In this document: piece after piece, positions 18,255-25,818 of the stretch
Layout: each line of letters opens with the position of its first letter
Numbering within the stretch: the stretch's first letter is position 1
Source: Konateibacter massiliensis
Lineage (GTDB): Bacteria; Bacillota; Clostridia; Lachnospirales; Lachnospiraceae
NCBI RefSeq assembly: GCF_900184995.1
Contig: NZ_LT860099.1
Coordinates: 1-64,000, forward strand
Direction of reading: 5' to 3'
DNA length: 64,000 nt
Notes under the pieces: generated by a model
What the model was told of the DNA's origin: nothing
Database searches by the model: none
What the model saw: only the letters and a program-made list of their open reading frames with translations
Position numbers and translations under genes: made by a program

Positions 18255-18890
18255 ATGAATCTGATACAAAAAGATTTCCTGCTTATAAAAAATAAATTGT
18301 TACTATATGGAGCAATCTGTCTGTTTATTGTGGTTCTGGCTAGATTTGCCACCCCGTATGAAATGATAAATAGTGCGATTTCAGCAGCGGTAGGGCCGAT
18401 TTTTGCATATTTTGTCACGATGATTGCCTTTGAAGCAGAGGGAAAGCATAAATCAGAAATACTTACGGTGACGCTTCCTTATATGAGACACGAGATTATA
18501 CGGGCAAAATATAAGAGTGTATTGCTTACCGCTGCTCTGTTTTATTTGATATGTATTATAGTGGAAGCAGGCTTTGCCTGGATAAATGGACAAAAGTTTA
18601 CGGGAGGAGGAATTGTTTGCGGAATTGCGTTGAGTCTTCTTGTCTATGCGTTTATGATTCCTTTTTTTGTGAAGCTTGAGTATGTAAAGGCAGCTAATTT
18701 GATGATGATGGGTTTTATGATGCTTGGTGTGCTGGGCGCTCTTGTGTCAAAAGTGTTGCAAGGCAGTAAGCCGCCGGCAGTGCTTTTTGAGAAAATGGGA
18801 AGTTTTTCTATGCTGGCAGCAGGAATTGCGGCATTGGTATTCTCTTATTTGATTTCTGAATTTTTGTATGAGCGGAAAGAATTTAGTTAA
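18255..18890 (+). CDS. ABC-2 type permease, second subunit
   Basis: The protein has 211 residues from the ATG at 18255, which has GGAGGAATGG before it; an in-frame start further upstream would overlap the previous permease. It has about six membrane segments. It is the last gene of the gntR-ABC operon, closed by the terminator at 18925-18966. Confidence 0.85.
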   Translation: MNLIQKDFLLIKNKLLLYGAICLFIVVLARFATPYEMINSAISAAVGPIFAYFVTMIAFEAEGKHKSEILTVTLPYMRHEIIRAKYKSVLLTAALFYLICIIVEAGFAWINGQKFTGGGIVCGIALSLLVYAFMIPFFVKLEYVKAANLMMMGFMMLGVLGALVSKVLQGSKPPAVLFEKMGSFSMLAAGIAALVFSYLISEFLYERKEFS

Positions 18891-18924
18891 GCATTTTCCC
18901 TTTTATTGTCATGAATAATTTAAT

Positions 18925-18966
18925 AAAATCCTTCATACTTCCATAGTGAGAAGTATGAAGGATTTT
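18925..18966. terminator. Bidirectional terminator between the ABC operon and niaR
   Basis: AAAATCCTTCATACTT (18925-18940) and AAGTATGAAGGATTTT (18951-18966) form a perfect 16-bp stem with A/T tracts on both sides, between convergent genes. Confidence 0.9.
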
Positions 18967-18994
18967 GTGATAGTAATGATAGAAAAATTCTTTT

Positions 18995-19510
18995 TTATTT
19001 CTTAATTAAAAAACCAAGCATATCAAGCCTTTGCTCAATCTCGTCCAAAGTCTCTTCGCTGTCTGCCTCAACGGTGTGAGAGTGAACATCTCCACTTAGC
19101 ACATTCAACGGAACAGCGTTGGAGGATTCAACTTTTTTCATAAAGGCATCGACATCGCGCCGAGAAGACAAATTTAAGCTGCCGGTAAGGACACCGTACA
19201 CCTCATGTTTCACCATGACGTCCTTGACAAAGCCGCCGCAGTCGACAATGGCGTATAGCTCTTCTCTGATTTGATCCCTGTTGTGTGTCACATTAAATAT
19301 TCTGGAGGGATTGACAGAAGCGACCGGAAACAGTATGTAGCCACGGTTGGTCGACAATATATTATAATCCGCCGCCTTTAGTACGGCGATATCCTGTACG
19401 ATAATCTGTCTGCTCACTCCCATTTGTTTTGAGAGAGTATCCCCCGAAACAGGAGTCTTGGAATTTTGCAAGGTATGAAGAATTTGCTTTCTGCGTCTTT
19501 CTACGTCCAT
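18995..19510 (-). CDS. niaR: NiaR-type nicotinate-responsive repressor (3H domain)
   Basis: The protein has 171 residues from the ATG at 19510 behind AGAAAGGGAT. The N-terminal HTH_11 domain (VSGDTLSKQMGVSRQIIVQDI) is followed by a 3H domain with its His residues in MVKHEVYG and SGDVHSHTVEA, which bind metal. NiaR represses NAD synthesis and niacin uptake genes when nicotinate is present. No such target lies next to it, so it acts elsewhere in the genome. Confidence 0.88.
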   Translation of the reverse strand: MDVERRRKQILHTLQNSKTPVSGDTLSKQMGVSRQIIVQDIAVLKAADYNILSTNRGYILFPVASVNPSRIFNVTHNRDQIREELYAIVDCGGFVKDVMVKHEVYGVLTGSLNLSSRRDVDAFMKKVESSNAVPLNVLSGDVHSHTVEADSEETLDEIEQRLDMLGFLIKK

Positions 19511-19616
19511 AATCAATCCCTTTCTAGTCAATAAGTTCTATATTAAAAGTATAGCTTACCCATCTGGATTTGTATATAGAATTTCTGCACAAATAGTACA
19601 TGCAAAATAATACACT

Positions 19617-19644
19617 TTGATTTTAAGAGAATTTAGAGTAGAAT
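19617..19644 (+). promoter_or_regulatory. Promoter of the helicase gene
   Basis: TTGATT (19617-19622), 16-bp spacer, TAGAAT (19639-19644), 36 nt before the start. Confidence 0.65.
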
Positions 19645-19679
19645 AGAAGAAGCAGTAAATTTACAAACATGGAGGAAAA

Positions 19680-21680
19680 ATGGATTTAAATTTAAATAAA
19701 GGGCAGCTTCAGGCGGTCAGACATGTCAATGGCCCATGTATCGTAATTGCACCGCCCGGAAGCGGCAAGACGATGGTTATCACCCAGAGAACGAGATATT
19801 TGATTGAACAATGCGGAGTAAATCCGGCAAATATATTGGTTATCACCTTTACAAAGGCAGCAGCAACAGAGATGAAGGAGCGTTTTTTACGCCTGATGGG
19901 AAAAAGTGTGCCGGTATCCTTCGGAACATTTCATGCTGTGTTTTTTACCATATTAAAACATGCCTACGGCTTTCGTTCAGAAAATATATTAAAAGAAGAG
20001 CAGAGAATTGAATTTCTAAAGGAAATCATACATAAATTCGAATTGGAAATTGACGATGAAAGTGAGTTCATCTCCGATATCACGGGGGAAATCAGCCTAA
20101 TTAAAAATGATAGAATTGCCTTAGAGCATTACTATTCCACAAACTGTCCGGAGGATGTTTTCCGAAAGATTTATCAGGAATATGACAATAAGCTTAGACA
20201 GTCAAAGTTGATTGACTTTGACGATATGCTTGTGTACTGTTATGAGCTGTTTGCGGCGAGACAGGATATTCTAGGGGCGTGGCAGAAAAAGTATGAGTAT
20301 ATTTTGATTGATGAATTTCAGGATATCAATAAAATTCAGTACGATATTGTCCGAATGCTTGCAAAGCCTCAGAACAATCTTTTTATTGTCGGCGATGATG
20401 ATCAGTCAATCTATCGGTTTCGAGGGGCGAAACCGGAAATTATGCTTCATTTTGAGGAAGACTATAAAGATGCCGTGAAGGTGCTTCTTGACATGAATTA
20501 TCGCTCTACAAGCGCAATTGTGGAAGGCGCAGTGCGGGTTATCAAAAATAATAAAAGCCGTTTTAACAAAGAAATTCACACCATGCATGGTGAGGGAATT
20601 CCGATAGAAATTAAAAAATGGAAGGACCAGAACGAAGAAAACATGGAAATTGTGGAACGGATATTGGAACATAGGAAGAAGGGCGGAGAGTTTCAGGATA
20701 TTGCTGTTTTATACCGGACGAATACCCAGCCAAGAACTCTGATAGGAAAGCTGATGGAGTACAATATTCCGTTTAAGATGCGGGATGTTCTGCCGAATAT
20801 CTATGAGCACTGGATAGCGAAAAACATTATTTCCTATATCAATCTGGCAACCGGGTCCAGAGAGAGAAAGGAATTTTTGCAGATTATCAACCGCCCGAAG
20901 CGCTATGTGAGTCGCGAGTGCATTGACAGCATGCAGATTTCGTTTGAAAATATGAGGGAATTTTATAAGGATAAGGACTGGATGATTGAGCGGATTGACA
21001 AGCTGGAATATGACCTGAGAATGTTGGCAAAAATGCCTCCTTACGGGGCAATCAACTATATTCGTCACGGAATCGGCTATGAGGAGTACTTGACGGAATA
21101 CGCAGAATATAGGCGGATTAAGCCGGATGAACTCATTGATACACTGAATGAATTGCAGGAGAGCGCAAAGCCCTTTAAAACTTATGGAGAATGGTTCCTT
21201 CATATGGAGGAATACACAAACGAGCTTCGTGCCCAGATGAAGAACCGAAACAATCAGAACAACAGCATTTCGCTTGCCACCATGCACAGCTCAAAGGGGC
21301 TTGAATACAAGCACGTATTTGTTATTGATGCGAATGAGGGTATTACCCCGTTTCGAAAGGCAGTGGTAGAGGCAGATCTAGAGGAAGAGAGACGAATGTT
21401 CTATGTTGCCCTCACAAGAGCGAAGGAGCGGCTTTATGTCTATTCCCTTGAGGAGAGGCTGGGGAAAAAGCTTGAGGTGTCCAGATTTGTCGGAGAGCTG
21501 ATTGTGAGCAAGCAAGAGCTGACGCCGTCCACAGAAATCATTCACAAGAAATATGGCGAGGGCATAATCAAAGCCGTGGATAAGGATAAGCTGATTATTT
21601 ATTTTAAGAAGAGTGAGCGGGTATTGGTGCTGGACAGCAATTTTTGCATCAGCAACCAGTATATACAGTTAAAACAATAA
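19680..21680 (+). CDS. UvrD/PcrA-like superfamily 1 DNA helicase
   Basis: The protein has 666 residues. Motifs in order are APPGSGKT (Walker A, about 24-31), the TFTKAAATEMKER motif, DEFQDIN (Walker B, about 210), GDDDQSIYRFRGA (about 238), TMHSSKGLEYKHVF and ALTRAKERLYVYS (about 578). It is a 3'-5' ATP-dependent DNA translocase of the UvrD/Rep type, shorter than PcrA (usually 720-750), so it may be a paralogue of the essential PcrA. The C-terminus KKYGEGIIKAVDKDKLIIYFKKSERVLVLD resembles the PcrA Tudor-like tail. Confidence 0.93.
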   Translation: MDLNLNKGQLQAVRHVNGPCIVIAPPGSGKTMVITQRTRYLIEQCGVNPANILVITFTKAAATEMKERFLRLMGKSVPVSFGTFHAVFFTILKHAYGFRSENILKEEQRIEFLKEIIHKFELEIDDESEFISDITGEISLIKNDRIALEHYYSTNCPEDVFRKIYQEYDNKLRQSKLIDFDDMLVYCYELFAARQDILGAWQKKYEYILIDEFQDINKIQYDIVRMLAKPQNNLFIVGDDDQSIYRFRGAKPEIMLHFEEDYKDAVKVLLDMNYRSTSAIVEGAVRVIKNNKSRFNKEIHTMHGEGIPIEIKKWKDQNEENMEIVERILEHRKKGGEFQDIAVLYRTNTQPRTLIGKLMEYNIPFKMRDVLPNIYEHWIAKNIISYINLATGSRERKEFLQIINRPKRYVSRECIDSMQISFENMREFYKDKDWMIERIDKLEYDLRMLAKMPPYGAINYIRHGIGYEEYLTEYAEYRRIKPDELIDTLNELQESAKPFKTYGEWFLHMEEYTNELRAQMKNRNNQNNSISLATMHSSKGLEYKHVFVIDANEGITPFRKAVVEADLEEERRMFYVALTRAKERLYVYSLEERLGKKLEVSRFVGELIVSKQELTPSTEIIHKKYGEGIIKAVDKDKLIIYFKKSERVLVLDSNFCISNQYIQLKQ

Positions 21681-21704
21681 AACAGATTGGAGTGACGAAG
21701 GAGG

Positions 21705-21992
21705 ATGTTGGATAAAAACAACTTTGTTTCCTTTAATTTTCTGAAAAAAGAGAGTTATACGGGCAGCATGAAGGGGATGAGATATCGCTTAAACAAGGAA
21801 GCGGAGCCGGAGGTTAAATTAAAGGTAACGATTTGGCCGGAGCCGTATTCCTATGAAATGACAAAAGAGGAGAAGAAGCAGACGGCAGAATTTGAATTCA
21901 GCAAAGAGGGTGAGGAGGCAGCCGTGGAGTGGTTGAATGAGCAGTATGAAGCGCAAAAAGAGCTGTGGGACAGCGTGAATCCTCATAGGTAG
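21705..21992 (+). CDS. Small conserved-looking hypothetical protein
   Basis: The protein has 95 residues, is charged, and has no signal peptide or membrane segment. It contains FNFLKKESYTGSMKGMRYR and VTIWPEPYSYEMTKEEKK. It begins 24 nt after the helicase and is probably co-transcribed with it. No function is recognised. GAAGGAGG abuts the ATG, so the exact start (ATG 21705 or TTG 21708) is uncertain. Confidence 0.75.
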   Translation: MLDKNNFVSFNFLKKESYTGSMKGMRYRLNKEAEPEVKLKVTIWPEPYSYEMTKEEKKQTAEFEFSKEGEEAAVEWLNEQYEAQKELWDSVNPHR

Positions 21993-22014
21993 CAAGGTGC
22001 TCATAAATAGTTTT

Positions 22015-22073
22015 CATACTGGGAAATTCCTAGTATATGAAAAAAGAATGACGGTTTTCCGTCATTCTTTTTT
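22015..22073. terminator. Terminator between convergent genes, with a second hairpin
   Basis: AAAGAATGACGG, TTTT loop, CCGTCATTCTTT (22044-22070) is a 12-bp stem followed by T's; its A-rich 5' flank also suits the minus-strand DUF1292 gene. Just before it, CATACTGGGAA/CCTAGTATATG (about 22017-22039) forms another hairpin of the AGGAA/TTCCT type seen elsewhere. Confidence 0.85.
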
Positions 22074-22086
22074 TATCACAGAGGGA

Positions 22087-22428
22087 TTAGTCCTCTGAAT
22101 CAAGCTCATCAAATTCTTGGGAATCTAACAATTCATCAAAAGCATCTGCAACAAGCTCGTACTCGTCATCATCCTCGATGTTTGCCAACTGAGGTTCTCC
22201 GCTTTCATCTTCTGTGTAACGGTATAAAAATACCTCACCTTCCTCATTTTCACCCTCTTCGTCAAGCGGAAGAAGTGCGATGTAATCCTTACCATCCACA
22301 GGGAAAATTGTTAAAATAGCACATTCAACAACAGTATCATCGTCTAAAGTCAAGGTTACAGTAGATTCCACGTCAAAGCCAACTTCTTCGTTACAGCCGC
22401 AATCGCAATTTTCATCATGTTTACTCAT
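22087..22428 (-). CDS. DUF1292 family acidic protein
   Basis: The protein has 113 residues and is very acidic, with the DUF1292 (YrzB-like) pattern TVTLTLDDDTVVECAILTIFPVDGKDYIALLP. An N-terminal Cys cluster (NCDCGCNE) could bind metal. DUF1292 genes often lie beside ruvX and ireB in Firmicutes, but not here. Function unknown. Confidence 0.88.
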   Translation of the reverse strand: MSKHDENCDCGCNEEVGFDVESTVTLTLDDDTVVECAILTIFPVDGKDYIALLPLDEEGENEEGEVFLYRYTEDESGEPQLANIEDDDEYELVADAFDELLDSQEFDELDSED

Positions 22429-22546
22429 TTATTGATCCTCTTTTCAATCTTAATATAATGGAATACTTTATTAAAAGTATAAGTATGTTTAATGTAACAG
22501 AATTATGCCCGAAATGCAACCAGAATATTTTTTTGCAGGCCCTAAA

Positions 22547-22582
22547 ATCATGTTTTTTCATGCTGGAATGAAACACATGATC
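22547..22582. other. Orphan hairpin in the 285-bp gap
   Basis: ATCATGT with a TTTTTCAT extension pairs with ATGAAAC and ACATGAT across a small loop, with A/T tracts on both sides. It lies between two divergent genes, where no terminator is needed. It could end an unannotated small RNA. The rest of 22430-22640 shows nothing else recognisable. Confidence 0.4.
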
Positions 22583-22643
22583 TTTTAATTTTGGTATCAT
22601 ATCTTAAATATATATAAAAAAGGGGGAAAATGAAAAAAATATG

Positions 22644-22671
22644 TTGACATTATCCAGTTTTATAATAAAAT
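22644..22671 (+). promoter_or_regulatory. Promoter of the tandem-repeat protein gene
   Basis: TTGACA (22644-22649), 16-bp spacer, TAAAAT (22666-22671), 43 nt before the start codon. Confidence 0.7.
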
Positions 22672-22713
22672 GAAAATGATAGAATTTTATAAAATTTGAG
22701 AGGAGAAACTTTC

Positions 22714-23466
22714 GTGGTTAGCAGTAGTACAAGTGAAGAACGTACCAGTAGAGGGAGCTATTCAAATAGCAATAATGGGGGCAGACAGGAGTACAAACCT
22801 AGAAGCAGTTACAACAAGGATTTTAAGTCTGGTACAGATGGAGACAAAAAGGATTTCAGAAGCAACAATGGCGAGAAGAGAGACTACCAAGGCCAGAATA
22901 ATACGGAGCGAAGAGAGTACCGAGGACAGAATGGTACAGAGCGAAAAGAGTACCGAGGACAGAATGGTACAGAGCGAAAAGAGTACCGAGGACAGAATGG
23001 TACAGAGCGAAAAGAGTACCGAGGACAGAATGGTACAGAGCGAAAAGAGTATCGAGGACAGAATGGTACGGAGAGAAAAGAGTATAGGGGACCGGGTAAC
23101 ACGGAACGAAAAGATTTCCGGAAAAGGGACGGAAATGAGAGACCAAATTATAACAATCCGAGATATAACAAGGACAAAGATGATGATTATGGTCAGTCAA
23201 GAAATAACCACGGGAAAGATTCCAGGGGAAGAGGCAATGAGACAAAAGATACGAAGGTTAAGGAACAACAACCGGATAAGATGGACATTGTAAAGCGTCT
23301 GGAAAAAGAAAAAAAGGCTATGCAGAAAAAAAATGATGCCAATAAGAAGGCAAAGGCAGCAAATGCAAGACAGCCGGCAAAAGTAAAGAGAACAAATAAT
23401 ATTGACTGGACGAAAGAATATGAAAATGATTCATTTGATGATGATGACATGTTCTACACGTTTTAA
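22714..23466 (+). CDS. Low-complexity protein with 11-residue tandem repeats
   Basis: The protein has 250 residues from the GTG at 22714, 8 nt after AGGAG; a TTG at 22696 would contain that site. The N-terminal two thirds are Asn/Gly/Arg/Lys/Glu-rich and disordered, with five clean copies of RGQNGTERKEY and degenerate copies at both ends. A charged helix follows (DIVKRLEKEKKAMQKKNDANKK), and the C-terminus is NNIDWTKEYENDSFDDDD then MFYTF. There is no signal or membrane segment. No function is recognised. The Arg/Gly-rich, repetitive composition would suit RNA binding or condensate formation, which is speculation. Confidence 0.8.
   Translation: MVSSSTSEERTSRGSYSNSNNGGRQEYKPRSSYNKDFKSGTDGDKKDFRSNNGEKRDYQGQNNTERREYRGQNGTERKEYRGQNGTERKEYRGQNGTERKEYRGQNGTERKEYRGQNGTERKEYRGPGNTERKDFRKRDGNERPNYNNPRYNKDKDDDYGQSRNNHGKDSRGRGNETKDTKVKEQQPDKMDIVKRLEKEKKAMQKKNDANKKAKAANARQPAKVKRTNNIDWTKEYENDSFDDDDMFYTF
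22888..23118 (+). repeat. 33-bp in-frame tandem repeat (7 units)
   Basis: Units of 33 bp start at 22888, 22921, 22954, 22987, 23020, 23053 and 23086. Units 2-5 are almost identical (each begins CGAGGACAGAATGGTACAGA), and the first and last are diverged. Identical DNA, not just identical protein, points to recent expansion by slippage or recombination. Confidence 0.95.
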
Positions 23467-23477
23467 GTTTTAGATAG

Positions 23478-23531
23478 AAAACCAAATCGACACAAATCAA
23501 CTCGTTGCTTTGTGTTTGGTTTGGCTTTTTT
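23478..23531 (+). terminator. Terminator after the repeat protein
   Basis: AAACCAAA..ACACAAA pairs with TTTGTGT..TTTGGTTT around an interrupted stem, then GGCTTTTTT. Confidence 0.75.
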
Positions 23532-23646
23532 GATATGATTGGAAACTCCTCTTTTTTATGAATAAGTAGAATAAAATTTCCAAATATGTTAAAATAAGTC
23601 AGGAGTATAAATAAAATAGAAAACGAGTAAATATGAGGTGAAAAAG

Positions 23647-24084
23647 ATGGAAGGCATCCGTATTCAGCCAAAGGCAGACCCATCAACATGCCCTTTATGC
23701 GGTGGTGAGTATAAGCAGATAATACCCGAAATTGTAAAATGTTCTGCCTGTGGCTTTGAGGAAAAGAGTACTTTTGGAATTGTAAAAGAATACATAGAAG
23801 AAAATGGTATACCAACTATATTGGCAGTTGCAAAGGGCTGCAATGTGCCGGTTCGTAAAATAGATAACTTTTTAAGGAATGGGCAATTGGAAATTCCGGA
23901 AAGCTCTGAGGTATTTATCAAATGCAGGCGGTGTGGTATCGATATCCGTTTCGGCAAATATTGCAAAGAATGTGCGACGATATTAGCACGTGATTTGTCA
24001 AAGTCATTTGAGATAAAGGAAAGTGAAATTGGTGAAGTTCCAAAGAAAAAGCAAGGAAAGATGCGTTATATTAATAAGGAATAG
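23647..24084 (+). CDS. Zinc-ribbon protein resembling YvyF (TIGR03826)
   Basis: The protein has 145 residues from the ATG at 23647, with GAGGTG just upstream. The N-terminal ribbon has CPLCGG and CSACGF, the centre is a helix-turn-helix-like segment (PTILAVAKGCNVPVRKIDNFL), and a second ribbon has CRRCG and CKECA. The order matches YvyF, a flagellar-operon protein of Bacillus, but no flagellar gene is near. A role in DNA or RNA binding is plausible and unproven. Confidence 0.7.
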   Translation: MEGIRIQPKADPSTCPLCGGEYKQIIPEIVKCSACGFEEKSTFGIVKEYIEENGIPTILAVAKGCNVPVRKIDNFLRNGQLEIPESSEVFIKCRRCGIDIRFGKYCKECATILARDLSKSFEIKESEIGEVPKKKQGKMRYINKE

Positions 24085-24104
24085 CAGGTTGAAAAAGATG
24101 GAAA

Positions 24105-24138
24105 CCATCATAGAGTGAGAGCTCTGTGATGGATTTTT
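24105..24138 (+). terminator. Terminator after the zinc-ribbon gene
   Basis: CCATCATAGAG pairs with CTCTGTGATGG (one G-U pair) and is followed by ATTTTTTA. Confidence 0.85.
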
Positions 24139-24140
24139 TA

Positions 24141-24236
24141 TATATAGGAAATTTCTTTGCAATTTCCTATATATAAAACTAATTATGCGCACGAATGCAA
24201 GTGGAAGATGTCACTACGTGACTGTATTCGGCACGA
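24141..24236 (+). repeat. Structured element, copy A
   Basis: A 13-bp hairpin, TATATAGGAAATT (24141-24153) with AATTTCCTATATA (24161-24173), is followed by ATGCGCA (24185-24191). Next come an 8-bp stem (CGAATGCA 24192-24199 with TGTATTCG 24223-24230), a 10-nt bulge AGTGGAAGAT (24200-24209), a 5-bp hairpin with a 3-nt loop (GTCAC-TAC-GTGAC), and GCACGA (24231-24236). Copy B at 25707-25794 has the same layout with different paired bases. Identity unknown; possibly a structured RNA or a small mobile repeat. It lies just before the padR promoter. Confidence 0.8.
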
Positions 24237-24248
24237 CAAAATAAAAAA

Positions 24249-24316
24249 GTACTTTACTTGTCGTAGTAATTATGATATGATTACTACGACAGATAAAGTA
24301 CGACAGTCGTAGTAAT
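24249..24316 (+). promoter_or_regulatory. padR promoter inside a 53-bp palindromic operator
   Basis: Arms of 22 bp at 24249-24270 and 24280-24301 match except at two positions. Each contains GTCGTAGTAAT or its complement. A third half-site GTCGTAGTAAT follows at 24306-24316. The promoter TTTACT (24253-24258), 17 bp, TATGAT (24276-24281) lies entirely within the palindrome, so a bound PadR dimer or dimers would shut it off. Confidence 0.85.
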
Positions 24317-24348
24317 TGATACATCAGGATAGAAAAGAAGGTGATTGG

Positions 24349-24678
24349 TTGATTAGCAGTGATGTTATTCGCGGATATAACGATATTATGATTTTATGTT
24401 TATTGTTGGAAAATTCCTCTTACGGATATGAAATATCAAAAAACATCCGGCAGATTACAGAGGAGGAATATGTGATGAAGGAAACAACACTTTACTCCGC
24501 GTTTGCAAGACTTGAGAAAAACGGATATATCACCTCCTATTTTGGAGAGGAAACACAAGGAAAGAGAAGAACCTATTTCAAAATAACGCAGGAGGGTATT
24601 GCGTATTATAAGGAAAAATGTGAAGAGTGGAAGTTGACTAAGGAAGTTGTAAATAAATTTATTAAGGAGATGGAATAA
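24349..24678 (+). CDS. PadR family transcriptional regulator
   Basis: The protein has 109 residues from the TTG at 24349, with AGAAGGTGA 5 nt before it; an earlier in-frame TTG at 24316 lies in the operator and lacks a ribosome binding site. The winged helix is typical of PadR: NSSYGYEISKNI, ETTLYSAFARLEKNGYI and GKRRTYFKITQEG. It probably represses itself and the following membrane gene, whose ATG overlaps its stop (TAATG). Confidence 0.93.
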   Translation: MISSDVIRGYNDIMILCLLLENSSYGYEISKNIRQITEEEYVMKETTLYSAFARLEKNGYITSYFGEETQGKRRTYFKITQEGIAYYKEKCEEWKLTKEVVNKFIKEME

Positions 24679-25652
24679 TGGAGACAATTCAAAGCTATTT
24701 AAACAGTATTTTTAACGGGTTGCCGCACACAGATGAAATCCTGAGACTAAAGTTAGATTTACAGGACAGCATGGAGGAGAAATTCCATGAATTAAAAAGG
24801 GAAGGCAAAACTGAAAATGAAGCAATCGGCATTGTGATATCTGAGTTTGGAAACGTAGACGAAATTTTAAATGAAATGGGAATTTCGACAGAATTAAGCG
24901 AGGAACAACTTCCTGACGTAAATCTGGAGGAGGCAAAGGAGTACATCGCCCTAAAACGCGGCTCAAACAAAATAATTGGTGTGGGAGTGAGTTTAATTAT
25001 TTTGGGTGTTGCATTTATATCAGCTTTCGATCAGGCGGTTGAGGATAATCTGATTTTTACTCAGATGTCTGCAAGAGCGAGAGAAAATATTTCCCCTCTT
25101 TTTCTGTTTATCTTTCTCGTACCTGCTATCGGCATGTTTATATACAGCGGCACCAAACTTGAGCGCTTTAAGTTTGTAGAGGAAAATAGGTTTCGCCTAA
25201 CACTTTCTGCAAGAGGAGTGATAGAAAATATATGCAATGAAGCAAAGCAAGGAAGAATGATTGGGCTGATTGTGGGAGTAAGTCTGTTGATATTGTCTGT
25301 ATTGCCCTCAGTGATTGGAGATATCATTAGTGAGTCGGCAAGTAATTATAGCGGTTCCATTTTATTGACGATGGTATCAATAGGAGTTTTCATTCTGATT
25401 ACGTCAGGAAGCACGGTGACTGCCTGCAATCAATTGCTTCAGGTTGAGGAATTTGATCCGAGGAAAAAGAAGGAAGGAAGGTTAATCGGTGTTGTGGCAA
25501 GTATTGTCTGGCCAATAGCAGTCTGCATCTTTTTGGTCTCCGGCTTTGTTTTCCAGAAATGGGGTATAAACTGGGTTATATTTCCAATAACAGGTATTTT
25601 GTTCGGAGGATTTTGTGCGGCTTATTCTGCTGCAAATCAAGAAAAACAGTGA
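24678..25652 (+). CDS. HAAS/permease-prefix domain membrane protein
   Basis: The protein has 324 residues. The first 75 or so form a helical HAAS-type prefix domain (LKLDLQDSMEEKFHELKREGKTENEA, shown here in part as LQDSMEEKFHEL and ISEFGNVDEILNEMG), followed by about six membrane helices. Such domains accompany PadR regulators across Firmicutes and are thought to link the regulator to a membrane partner; mechanism unknown. The gene overlaps padR by 1 nt and is translationally coupled. Confidence 0.82.
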   Translation: METIQSYLNSIFNGLPHTDEILRLKLDLQDSMEEKFHELKREGKTENEAIGIVISEFGNVDEILNEMGISTELSEEQLPDVNLEEAKEYIALKRGSNKIIGVGVSLIILGVAFISAFDQAVEDNLIFTQMSARARENISPLFLFIFLVPAIGMFIYSGTKLERFKFVEENRFRLTLSARGVIENICNEAKQGRMIGLIVGVSLLILSVLPSVIGDIISESASNYSGSILLTMVSIGVFILITSGSTVTACNQLLQVEEFDPRKKKEGRLIGVVASIVWPIAVCIFLVSGFVFQKWGINWVIFPITGILFGGFCAAYSAANQEKQ

Positions 25653-25677
25653 AAGTAAGAATGGGATAGAAGGAATG

Positions 25678-25707
25678 AAAAAAGTGTGAGCAAAGCTCAC
25701 ACTTTTT
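25678..25707 (+). terminator. Terminator of the padR operon
   Basis: AAAAGTGTGAGC, AAA loop, GCTCACACTTTTT: a 12-bp stem ending in five T's. Confidence 0.9.
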
Positions 25708-25794
25708 ATAACATAGGAACATTCCTATGTTATAAAAATATGATGCGCACCTCGCGGAGAGGAAGCAGTTGCTTCGCAACCCGCTCGGGCACGA
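25707..25794 (+). repeat. Structured element, copy B
   Basis: The same layout as copy A: a 13-bp hairpin TATAACATAGGAA (25707-25719)/TTCCTATGTTATA (25722-25734), then ATGCGCA (25743-25749), an 8-nt stem arm CCTCGCGG (25750-25757) facing CCGCTCGG (25781-25788) with six of eight pairs, a 10-nt bulge AGAGGAAGCA (25758-25767), a hairpin GTTGC-TTC-GCAAC, and GCACGA (25789-25794). Loop size, bulge size and the AG-GGAAG bulge core match copy A although the stems differ. It is sandwiched between two near-identical terminator hairpins. Confidence 0.8.
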
Positions 25795-25818
25795 AAGTGT
25801 GAGCTCTGCTCACACTTT
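25794..25818 (-). terminator. Terminator of the flavin reductase gene
   Basis: AAAGTGTGAGC (25794-25804) and GCTCACACTTT (25808-25818) form an 11-bp stem almost identical to the one at 25680-25706. On the minus strand it follows the stop codon directly. Confidence 0.75.

Noticed and set aside
22733-23293. Second long plus-strand frame and minus-strand frames over the 33-bp repeats
   Set aside because: A repeat length divisible by three keeps all frames open; only the frame from 22714 has a promoter and ribosome binding site.
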